Shown here piece after piece: positions 1 through 5,699 of a DNA stretch of 6,903 nt. The notes below the pieces were generated by a model. It searched no databases. It was not told the DNA's origin and saw nothing but the letters and a program-made list of their open reading frames with translations. Origin of the DNA: JAAFIP01 sp031390175 (GTDB lineage Bacteria; Pseudomonadota; Gammaproteobacteria; Burkholderiales; Burkholderiaceae_C); contig JANMTF010000138.1 in NCBI GenBank assembly GCA_031390175.1, positions 1 to 6,903 of the forward strand. The letters run 5' to 3'. Numbering within the stretch: the first letter of the stretch is position 1; the number at the start of each line of letters is the position of its first letter. A program made the translations under genes and the position numbers.

Positions 1-1493
1 TGCTTTTCCAGCGCGTCTACCGTGGCAATAAAGCGCGGGTCTTGGCCCGAGATAAAGCCCACCTCGGCCATCAGCAGCACGCTGGCGTCCAGGTCTTTGC
101 CGCCATAGCTTTCTACAAAAGATTTGCGCTCTTCGCTCCAAGCGTTTTGCAGTATGCGGGCGTGCATCACCTTGGCGCAGTTGTGCCAATACGCGCTGCG
201 CAGGCCCAGGTTCAGGTGCTGGGCTATTTTGCCCAACCGGTCACAGGCGGCCCAGCACATGAGGCAGGACGAGGTATGCACACGACTGCGGGTGCGCAGC
301 TCCCACATGCCGGCGTCGGGCTGCTCAAACACCTGCACCGCCCGCTCACCCACGGCCTCCAGCCGGGTAAATTCAGCCATGCCTGCACGGTGCAGCAGGC
401 GCTCGTCATGAAAGGCCTGGGCTGCGCCCAGCACCACGTTGCCATATACGTCATGCTGAAAATGCTCTTGCGCCTGGTTGCCTACGCGCACCGGGCCCAT
501 GCCGCGGTAGCCGGTAAGGTGGGTCATCACCTCTTCGGGCAGCTCGGTCTCCAGGCCTATGCCGAACAATGGCTGTATATGCCCGCCACGTGCGTGCTCC
601 AGCACGTTGGACAGGTAGCGCATGTAATCTTCCATGGTGCCTACTTCTGACAGGCTGTTGAGCGCGCGCACTACAAAGAATGCGTCACGCAGCCAGCAGT
701 AGCGGTAGTCCCAGTTACGGCCACTGTCGGGGGCCTCGGGGATGCTGGTGGTCATGGCGGCGACGATGGCGCCGGTGTCTTCAAACAGGGACAGCTTGAG
801 CGTGATGGCGGCGCGTATCACAGCGCTTTGCCAGTCTAACGGGATAGCCAGGCGCTGCGTCCAGCTGCGCCAATAGGCCAGGGTTTCTTGCTCAAAATGG
901 CGGGCCGTGTCGGCAATGCCGCCGCTGAGCGTCTCGTCGGTGCCCAGCAAAAAGCTGTGCTCACGGGTGAGCACAAAGGGCGTTTGCGCCAGCACATGGG
1001 TGACGGGTGCATCGGTGCTCAGGCGCAGCGCCATGGCCGGGCCGACAAAGCGCACATGGTTGCTGCCGCGCGTGATAGTGGGCGCAACGCGGCCCCAGTC
1101 ATAGCGCAAGTTCAGCCGCACACGGATGCGCGGTGCGCCACTGAGCGCGCGCACGCGGCGCACCAAGGTCATGGGCCTGAAGTAGCGTGCGCGGCTGTAA
1201 AAGCGCGGCGCAAAATCTGTAATTTCTATGCTCTGACCATTACGGTCAAATAGCTGGGTGCGCAGCACAGCGGTATTGGGCTCGTAGTGCTGGGTGCTGT
1301 GCGAGAAGTCTTCTATCTCTATGGCAAAGCTGCTGGTGTGTTCGCCTTTGTCTATCAGGGCGTTGAACACCGGGTCGCCGTCAAAGCGGGGCAGGCAACA
1401 CCACACGATGCGGGCGTGCGGGTTGATCAACGCGCTGAAAGCGCAGTTGCCTATGATGCCGAGAGACAGAGTGCTGGCGGCGGGGGGCATCAT
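1..1493 (-). CDS. Glycoside hydrolase family 15 protein (glucoamylase/trehalase-like), 3' end beyond left edge
   Basis: Reading the minus strand from ATG at 1493 gives 497 uninterrupted codons to the window edge; bacterial GH15 proteins are usually about 600 residues, so roughly the last 100 are missing. The N-terminal part (about 1-220) matches the beta-sandwich domain, opening with the IIGN...ALI...CLPRFD pattern. The (alpha/alpha)6 barrel follows, with the hallmark RNWDYRYCWLRDA at 259-271 and GYRGMGPVRVGNQA at 328-341. PDAGMWE at 392-398 aligns with the fungal glucoamylase general-acid region, so E398 is the inferred acid; the catalytic base would lie outside the window. The family hydrolyses alpha-glucosides (maltooligosaccharides, starch or trehalose). 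No signal peptide is seen, so it is probably cytoplasmic. ATG ATG at 1493/1490 overlaps the otsB stop and has no clear Shine-Dalgarno, which suggests translational coupling. The otsB neighbour suggests a role in trehalose or glucan metabolism. The exact substrate cannot be told from sequence. Confidence 0.93.
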   Translation of the reverse strand, partial: MMPPAASTLSLGIIGNCAFSALINPHARIVWCCLPRFDGDPVFNALIDKGEHTSSFAIEIEDFSHSTQHYEPNTAVLRTQLFDRNGQSIEITDFAPRFYSRARYFRPMTLVRRVRALSGAPRIRVRLNLRYDWGRVAPTITRGSNHVRFVGPAMALRLSTDAPVTHVLAQTPFVLTREHSFLLGTDETLSGGIADTARHFEQETLAYWRSWTQRLAIPLDWQSAVIRAAITLKLSLFEDTGAIVAAMTTSIPEAPDSGRNWDYRYCWLRDAFFVVRALNSLSEVGTMEDYMRYLSNVLEHARGGHIQPLFGIGLETELPEEVMTHLTGYRGMGPVRVGNQAQEHFQHDVYGNVVLGAAQAFHDERLLHRAGMAEFTRLEAVGERAVQVFEQPDAGMWELRTRSRVHTSSCLMCWAACDRLGKIAQHLNLGLRSAYWHNCAKVMHARILQNAWSEERKSFVESYGGKDLDASVLLMAEVGFISGQDPRFIATVDALEK

Positions 1494-2299
1494 GCGGCGC
1501 GCGCCACTTGCGGTAGGTGCATGATGGGTTGCAGATGAGCAGGCGCATGTTGCGCCACGCCTACTGCTTGTCTCACGGTTTGTTCCAACCAAGCACGCAA
1601 GGCCGCAGGGTTGGGGCAACGGTGCTGCGCTACGCTGGGCCCGGCACCCACCTTGACACCGTAGCCACCCAGCTCTTGCGCGGCGGCAAATCCAGCCTCA
1701 TCGGTCACGTCATCGCCTATAAAAATGGGGATGCGACCTTCAAACGGTGGCTTGAGTAAAAAGCTGTGGATGGCGGCGCCTTTGTCGATGGCGCTGGGCA
1801 CCACCTCAATCACATACTTGCCGCGCATGAGCGCCAGCGCGGGAATGCACTGCACCATGGGGGCTAGTGTCTGCCAGCACAGGGTATACAGCGCGGGAGC
1901 CATGCGGTAGTGCAACGCAAAACCTGCAGTTTTTTGCTCTAGCAGCAAGCCAGGATGTTGGCGGGCCAAGGCTTGAGCCGCCTGCATGATGGGAGCGAGC
2001 AAGGGGGTTAGTTTTTTGGCATCCAGCTCAAAAAAATCACCTCGACTATTGCGCCACTGCACACCATGCTCGCCTGCTGCGGGAAGAATAAGGGGGGCTA
2101 AAAAACTGTCGATCTCGGCAATGCACCTGCCCGAGACGATGGCCAGTGCTCCGCTGAATAAATGGTAAGCGCTGCGCAACGTGCTGACCATGTCGGCGTG
2201 CACATGCACCGCACTTGGGTGGGGCGCTATGTCGGCCAGGGTGCCATCAAAATCTAAAAACAGCGCATGCTGGTGCACAGAGAGCGGTATTTTTTGCAT
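1490..2299 (-). CDS. otsB: Trehalose-6-phosphate phosphatase OtsB
   Basis: A HAD-superfamily phosphatase that removes phosphate from trehalose 6-phosphate, the second step of the OtsA/OtsB trehalose route, in the cytoplasm. From ATG 2299 it is 269 residues, normal for OtsB. Motif I is LDFDGTLADI with nucleophile D16 and acid/base D18. Motif II is IVSGR at 54-58. GEHG at 76-79 and QKTAGFALHYR near 112-122 are typical of the trehalose-phosphatase cap. K163 in DKGAA and the metal-binding GDDVTDE at 185-191 complete the active site. The start is uncertain: an in-frame GTG at 2326 would add nine residues. Neither start has a good Shine-Dalgarno, and ATG gives the more usual N-terminus. The TGA stop overlaps the GH15 start in ATGA. 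A strong terminator for the preceding gene ends only 37 bases upstream of this ATG. An otsA partner would be expected past the GH15 gene. Confidence 0.93.
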   Translation of the reverse strand: MQKIPLSVHQHALFLDFDGTLADIAPHPSAVHVHADMVSTLRSAYHLFSGALAIVSGRCIAEIDSFLAPLILPAAGEHGVQWRNSRGDFFELDAKKLTPLLAPIMQAAQALARQHPGLLLEQKTAGFALHYRMAPALYTLCWQTLAPMVQCIPALALMRGKYVIEVVPSAIDKGAAIHSFLLKPPFEGRIPIFIGDDVTDEAGFAAAQELGGYGVKVGAGPSVAQHRCPNPAALRAWLEQTVRQAVGVAQHAPAHLQPIMHLPQVARAA

Positions 2300-2336
2300 G
2301 CATGGTAGCCCGATACGCTGGTGCACAGCACCACTT

Positions 2337-2365
2337 AAAAAAAGGGTGCCTGCAAGCAGGCACCC
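2337..2365 (-). terminator. Intrinsic terminator of the EF-hand gene
   Basis: On the minus strand a perfect 10-base inverted repeat, GGGTGCCTGC / GCAGGCACCC (2344-2365, arms two bases apart, so the loop opens to about 4-6), is followed directly by seven T (2343-2337). It lies 38 bases past the EF-hand stop at 2403, the textbook layout for Rho-independent termination. It ends 10 bases before the alternative otsB GTG at 2326, so it separates the EF-hand transcript from the trehalose genes unless there is read-through. Confidence 0.9.
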
Positions 2366-2402
2366 GGCTGGGCTAGGTGTTAAGGCCTAGCGGTCGTGTT
2401 GA

Positions 2403-2720
2403 TTACTTCATACCTTTCTCAAACTCTGATTTAGATACCATCTTGTCGCCGTCAGCATCCATCTGGTCAAATTTGGCAGCCAAGCCTGGCACAGCTTCAG
2501 CCTCGATTTTGTCTAGCTTGCCATCTTTGTTGGCGTCGGCTTTGGTGAATGCTGCCGCCATATCCCTAGCCGACATGGGCTTGTCTGCGGCGGAGGCAGG
2601 TGCTGGAGTAGAAGGGGCTGCACCCGCCGCAGCAGGGGCGGTAGACTGTGCCCAAACAGCACTGGTAGCGAGCAAGGTAATGGCAGCGCCAGCGATCAGA
2701 GTACGTGATTTAAAAGACAT
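2403..2720 (-). CDS. Small exported EF-hand calcium-binding protein
   Basis: A 105-residue protein of unknown specific role. The ATG at 2720 is chosen because AGGAG (2732-2728) sits 7 bases upstream; a TTG at 2738 would place that site inside the gene. Residues 1-24 look like a Sec signal peptide: K4/R6, a hydrophobic core, then cleavage after VWA (residue 24). An Ala/Pro-rich linker (about 27-45) leads to two EF-hand loops. Loop 1 (62-73, DANKDGKLDKIE) fits the 12-residue consensus. Loop 2 (88-99, DADGDKMVSKSE) keeps the acidic ligand positions and final Glu but has Lys instead of Gly at position 6. The product is probably periplasmic and binds Ca2+; calcium sensing or buffering is inference. 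The gene seems to be its own transcription unit, with a long untranslated leader and a strong terminator. It has no functional link to its neighbours that I can see. Confidence 0.88.
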   Translation of the reverse strand: MSFKSRTLIAGAAITLLATSAVWAQSTAPAAAGAAPSTPAPASAADKPMSARDMAAAFTKADANKDGKLDKIEAEAVPGLAAKFDQMDADGDKMVSKSEFEKGMK

Positions 2721-2973
2721 GTGTGAACTCCTGTTCAAGTTGAAGAAGAGCGTATTTCATCGCACCGCTGCGTCTGCGGCAAGATTTATTGCTTGCTGTT
2801 GCCTGCTTCACATCTTGCTTGCCTCAGATACATTTTCTGTCGCCATGCTACATCCACACACCTGAATTATCGCATTGCTGGCTGAAAGCTAGCTATCATA
2901 GTAATAGCATTTTAATTTGTGCGCTGCAGCATGGCAGCCAACGGGCGCTGGCGAATAACTTTTTAACAGCGCA
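2721..2973 (-). promoter_or_regulatory. Intergenic leader/promoter region of the EF-hand gene
   Basis: This 253-base gap between the ferredoxin stop and the EF-hand start holds no credible gene. On the minus strand there is an extended -10 candidate, TGC-GATAAT (2874-2866), and a second -10 candidate, TATGAT (2900-2895). Neither has a good TTGACA at the right distance. Either would give a leader of about 130-170 bases. A 7-base inverted repeat (2779-2785 with 2812-2818) and repeated TTGCTTGC lie in that leader. The Shine-Dalgarno AGGAG is at 2732-2728. Just past the ferredoxin stop is a 6-base-stem hairpin (2937-2952) without a T tract. Confidence 0.35.
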
Positions 2974-3234
2974 TCAAGGCGTGGTGCTGATGGCCTGCAG
3001 GCGATGGTATTTTTGCCACAGGGTTTCGCGCGTTTCGATGTGCTGTGGGTGAATGGGTATGCAGGCCACAGGACACACCTGCACGCATTGCGGTTCGTCA
3101 AAATGGCCCACGCATTCGGTGCATTTGTGCGGGTCGATCTCGTAGATTTCTTTGCCCAGATAAATCGCCTGGTTCGGGCACTCGGGCTCGCATACATCGC
3201 AGTTGATGCATTCGTCAGTAATTAGTAGCGCCAT
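2974..3234 (-). CDS. YfhL-type 2[4Fe-4S] ferredoxin
   Basis: An 86-residue cytoplasmic electron carrier. The N-terminus, MALLITDECINC, is almost that of E. coli YfhL. Cluster-binding cysteines follow the family pattern: C9-x2-C12-x2-C15-x3-C19-P, then C38-x2-C41-x8-C50-x3-C54-P. The eight-residue spacer in the second set is diagnostic of the YfhL/Alvin-type group. C58 is an additional cysteine absent from E. coli YfhL as I recall it. The C-terminal tail (about 61-86) contains the family's ETxxxLWxKY stretch. The start is supported by AAGGGAG (3249-3243) 8 bases upstream of the ATG. It begins 27 bases after the coaD stop, so the two are probably co-transcribed, an arrangement common in betaproteobacteria. 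The physiological redox partner is not evident. Confidence 0.95.
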   Translation of the reverse strand: MALLITDECINCDVCEPECPNQAIYLGKEIYEIDPHKCTECVGHFDEPQCVQVCPVACIPIHPQHIETRETLWQKYHRLQAISTTP

Positions 3235-3261
3235 AGTGCGTGCTCCCTTGCCTGTCGCGCC

Positions 3262-3756
3262 TCAGGCCTGCAGCTTGGGGCGATGCGCTGCGTCTAGCGC
3301 TGCTGCCACTTGCGGGCTGACCATGCTGGCCACATCACCACCGAGCTTGCTGATCTCGCGCACCAAGGTGCTGCTGATGCACTGCAAGTCTGCGGTGGGC
3401 ACCAACAATACTGTTTCCACCTGCGGGCGCAGCTTGCGGTTCATGGCGGCCATCTGCTGCTCGTAGTCAAAATCTGTCATGTTGCGTATGCCGCGCACGA
3501 CGGCGCTGGCGCGCTGCTGTGCACAAAAGGCCATGATCAAACCATCAAAGGGCAAGACCTGGATATTTGCTATGCTTTTAAGTGCTGCTTGCGCAAGCTC
3601 CATACGCTGCGGTAGGCTAAACAGGGTTTTTTTATGGTGCGCTACGGCTACTGCGACGACAAGCGTGTCAAACAAACCCGCAGCGCGGCGGATCACGTCC
3701 TCGTGGCCGAGGGTGATGGGGTCGAAGGTTCCAGAATAGATGGCGGTGCGTGGCAT
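3262..3756 (-). CDS. coaD: Phosphopantetheine adenylyltransferase CoaD
   Basis: The penultimate enzyme of coenzyme A synthesis: 4'-phosphopantetheine + ATP gives dephospho-CoA + pyrophosphate, in the cytoplasm. The 164 residues match the usual 155-170 length. The nucleotidyltransferase signature GTFDPITLGH is at 9-18 and ends in the T-x-G-H motif (H18). K43 in HHKKTLFS and VRGIRNMTDFDYE (87-99) match the substrate and ATP sites. The second signature ISSTLVREI (127-135) is present, but the aromatic residues usually just before it (YxF/WSF) are replaced by LQC. The C-terminus carries GGDVASMVSP, as in betaproteobacterial homologues. The start ATG has only a weak GAG upstream. It follows the RraA-like gene by 74 bases. 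In many betaproteobacteria rsmD precedes coaD; here it does not. Confidence 0.97.
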   Translation of the reverse strand: MPRTAIYSGTFDPITLGHEDVIRRAAGLFDTLVVAVAVAHHKKTLFSLPQRMELAQAALKSIANIQVLPFDGLIMAFCAQQRASAVVRGIRNMTDFDYEQQMAAMNRKLRPQVETVLLVPTADLQCISSTLVREISKLGGDVASMVSPQVAAALDAAHRPKLQA

Positions 3757-3830
3757 AGGCTCAATGATACTCGCCGTACAGGCAGCGCGCTCAGGCCAAG
3801 GCCTTTGCAGGTGCGGGTAGGCTGGCGAGC

Positions 3831-4523
3831 CTAGCGCTGCGCGTCATCGGCCACAAAGGCCGGGCTTTGCAGCAAGTGGTAGTTGTACTGGGTGCGCGCC
3901 TCGTCCATACGCATGCCACTCCGGATGCAGGCGCGCACAGCGTTTTCTCTGGCGGTGATTTCTTCTGCATAGCGCAGCACCTGCTCTTGCATGGCCTTTG
4001 GAATCACCACCACGCCATCGGCATCGCCGCGCAGCAAGTCACCAGGGTGCACCATGACGCCGCCTACTTGCACGGGCACTTGCAAGCCTGCCAGTTGGAT
4101 GCGGCCCTTGCCAGTGCGCATCCAGCTGCCACGGCTGTAGATGGGGTAATTCAGCTCGCTGCACAAGGCCACGTCGCGGTTGATGCCGTCGATGACGGTA
4201 CCGGCTATTTTGCGGTGGTGCGCCATCTCGGTGAGAATGTTGCCCCAAGTGGTGGCATCGTCGCGGCCACGGTTGTCCAACACGATGACGTTGCCGGCTG
4301 GCACGTCGTCAATATAGTCGCCGACGTTGCCTTGCTCGTCAAAACCAGCGGGACGGTAGAGCACCGTGTAGGCATGGCCAGCCATACGGAATTTGCGGTC
4401 GCAGGAAGCTATCTTGTAGCACTGCCCGGCGATACCGGAGCGGTCTAGTGCGTCGCTCAAAGCGGCGCAGTCAAGTAGCTTGGCGCGGGCAATGAAAGAG
4501 CTGTCAGTGGCAGAATTTGTCAT
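3831..4523 (-). CDS. RraA/HMG-CHA aldolase family protein
   Basis: A 230-residue member of the RraA-like fold, formerly misnamed dimethylmenaquinone methyltransferase. The active-site signature GTVIDGINRD ends at D117; R116-D117 correspond to the Arg-Asp pair that binds substrate and metal in 4-hydroxy-4-methyl-2-oxoglutarate/4-carboxy-4-hydroxy-2-oxoadipate aldolases. TTWGNIL (about 91-97) and GDLLRGDADGVVVIP (161-175) are further family blocks. It is longer than true RraA (about 160), so a metabolic aldolase, decarboxylase or hydratase role is likelier than RNase E inhibition; the substrate is unknown. ATG 4523 is preferred over a TTG at 4568, though neither has a clear ribosome site. It starts 51 bases after the Bug/TctC gene on the same strand, and the two are probably co-expressed: uptake of an organic acid and its breakdown. 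A small stem-loop, TAGGCT-CGCC-AGCCTA, spans the stop codon (3833-3818). Confidence 0.9.
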   Translation of the reverse strand: MTNSATDSSFIARAKLLDCAALSDALDRSGIAGQCYKIASCDRKFRMAGHAYTVLYRPAGFDEQGNVGDYIDDVPAGNVIVLDNRGRDDATTWGNILTEMAHHRKIAGTVIDGINRDVALCSELNYPIYSRGSWMRTGKGRIQLAGLQVPVQVGGVMVHPGDLLRGDADGVVVIPKAMQEQVLRYAEEITARENAVRACIRSGMRMDEARTQYNYHLLQSPAFVADDAQR

Positions 4524-4574
4524 GGTGTGGCGGGTCAATAAAGTACGGGCAATAACATGGGATGGCAACTTGGA

Positions 4575-5543
4575 TCAGTCTGCACGAATGTTGCTCGATT
4601 TGATGACTTTAGACCAATACTGAATATCGTTCTTGACCACCGAGTCCAACTGCGCTGGTGCCATGTAGCGGATTTCGACCCCGGCTACCTCTGCCGACTT
4701 GCGCACTGCAGGCGACTCCAGCGCCACTTTGGCGGCTGCTGTGAGCTTTTCAATCGCAGCCTCGGGTGTGCCTTTAGGCGCAAACAATGCCACCCACGCT
4801 TCCAGCTCAAACCCGGGGAAGCCAGCCTCGGCCGCAGTGGGCACATCGGGCAATTGGGGAATGCGTTTTTTGGCGGCCACTACCAGAGGTTTTAATTTGC
4901 CAGACTGCACAAAACTCAGCATGGTAGGAGGCGTGGCGACGGTCATCTGCACGTTGCCCGCAATCACGTCCAGCATGGCGGGCCCACCACCACGGTAGGG
5001 TACATGCACCATAAACAGGTTGTTCTGCTGCTTGAACAGCTCTACCCCCACATGCGGTACCGAGCCGTTACCTGAGCTGGCGTAGTCCACCTTGCCAGGA
5101 TGGGCGCGGGTGTAGTCTACAAACTCACGCAGGTTCTTGACTGGCATGGATGGATGCACGGCCATGATATGCGGCGACACCACCAGCATGCCCACGGGCG
5201 TGAAGTCTCGCAGCGGGTCCCAACTGAGGTTGGAGAACATCGACGGATTGCCCACATGGAACATGGAGTAGGCCACGAGCAGGGTGTGACCATCGGGTGC
5301 AGCGCGGGCCACGGCAGTGGCGCCAATATTGCCACTGGCACCGGTTTTGTTATCGATGACCACCGACTGGCCCAGGCTTTGCGCCATGGACGGCACCACC
5401 ATACGCGCCACGGCATCAACAATGCCGCCGGGGGGCACGGGCACTACCAAGGTAACGGGTTTTGTGGGAAAGGGGGTTTGTGCCCAGCTGGCACCAGCAC
5501 AGGCCAGAAAACACAGCGCCGCAGCACCGAATTGAAGTCTCAT
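4575..5543 (-). CDS. Bug/TctC-family tripartite tricarboxylate transporter substrate-binding protein
   Basis: A periplasmic solute receptor of the Bug family, greatly expanded in Burkholderiales, which captures organic acids or related small molecules for TctAB-type or orphan uptake. From ATG 5543 it is 322 residues, normal for the family. Residues 1-21 are a Sec signal peptide with cleavage after SWA. The mature start QTPFPTKPVTLVVPVPPGG (to residue 40) and D43 form the first ligand loop. DNKTGASGNIGA (64-75), APDGHTLL (82-89) and PYRGGGPAMLDVIAG (182-196) are classic family blocks. A TTG at 5582 is open upstream but would spoil the signal peptide. The ribosome site is weak. No TctA/TctB membrane genes are in the window. 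The adjacent RraA-like enzyme suggests both serve one catabolic substrate. Upstream repeats suggest dedicated regulation. Confidence 0.95.
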   Translation of the reverse strand: MRLQFGAAALCFLACAGASWAQTPFPTKPVTLVVPVPPGGIVDAVARMVVPSMAQSLGQSVVIDNKTGASGNIGATAVARAAPDGHTLLVAYSMFHVGNPSMFSNLSWDPLRDFTPVGMLVVSPHIMAVHPSMPVKNLREFVDYTRAHPGKVDYASSGNGSVPHVGVELFKQQNNLFMVHVPYRGGGPAMLDVIAGNVQMTVATPPTMLSFVQSGKLKPLVVAAKKRIPQLPDVPTAAEAGFPGFELEAWVALFAPKGTPEAAIEKLTAAAKVALESPAVRKSAEVAGVEIRYMAPAQLDSVVKNDIQYWSKVIKSSNIRAD

Positions 5544-5562
5544 TTTGTGATGTTCCAGGGTA

Positions 5563-5592
5563 GATTTGACGGCGTTTGCCAAGTGTCAAATC
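5563..5592 (-). promoter_or_regulatory. Candidate operator/promoter before the tctC-like gene
   Basis: A perfect 8-base inverted repeat, GATTTGAC-N14-GTCAAATC, lies 20-49 bases upstream of the ATG at 5543. One arm contains TTGACA (5589-5584), a perfect -35 hexamer on the minus strand; no good -10 is found 16-18 bases on. The position and symmetry fit a transcription-factor site that could block or activate the promoter, but the regulator is unknown. Confidence 0.4.
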
Positions 5593-5595
5593 GTA

Positions 5596-5625
5596 CCATG
5601 GGCGATCAAAAATCCATGGGTGATC
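5596..5625. repeat. Tandem 12-base direct repeat CCATGGGYGATC
   Basis: Two copies, CCATGGGCGATC (5596-5607) and CCATGGGTGATC (5614-5625), start 18 bases apart with one mismatch. Each contains the palindrome CCATGG. They sit directly upstream of the inverted repeat at 5563-5592, in the clpP/tctC spacer. They may be paired regulator sites or a chance duplication. Confidence 0.5.
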
Positions 5626-5699
5626 GCGTCACAAAAGCAGGCAGACTCGCGCGCAAATCACGAAATCTCACATGCTGCGGGCATACCGCATCACATCGA

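Noticed and set aside
42..650. Long plus-strand open frame opposite the GH15 gene
   Set aside because: Low-complexity Ala/His/Gly/Gln composition with no family motif. The minus strand here gives a clear GH15 protein, so this is an antisense shadow.
2937..2952. Hairpin GCCAGC-GCCC-GTTGGC after the ferredoxin gene as its terminator
   Set aside because: Six pairs including one G-U and no following T run; it may be a pause or decay-protecting structure at most.
2889..3197. 102-codon minus-strand frame overlapping the ferredoxin gene
   Set aside because: A different frame of the ferredoxin; it lacks the cysteine pattern and looks like frame-shifted coding sequence.
3818..3833. Stem-loop TAGGCT-CGCC-AGCCTA at the end of the RraA-like gene as a terminator
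   Set aside because: Only six pairs and no T tract follows, so an intrinsic terminator is not supported. A nearby AGGCC-AA-GGCCT (3793-3804) is too tight to fold well.
3867..4448. 193-codon plus-strand open frame opposite the RraA-like gene
   Set aside because: His/Ala/Val-rich with no recognisable domain; a by-product of GC-rich third positions on the coding strand.
4524..4568. Upstream TTG start for the RraA-like gene
   Set aside because: It would add 15 residues unlike the family N-terminus, without a ribosome site; the ATG at 4523 is simpler.
5676..5690. TGCGG-N5-CCGCA hairpin after clpP as its terminator
   Set aside because: A five-base stem without a T tract on the minus strand; too weak to call.
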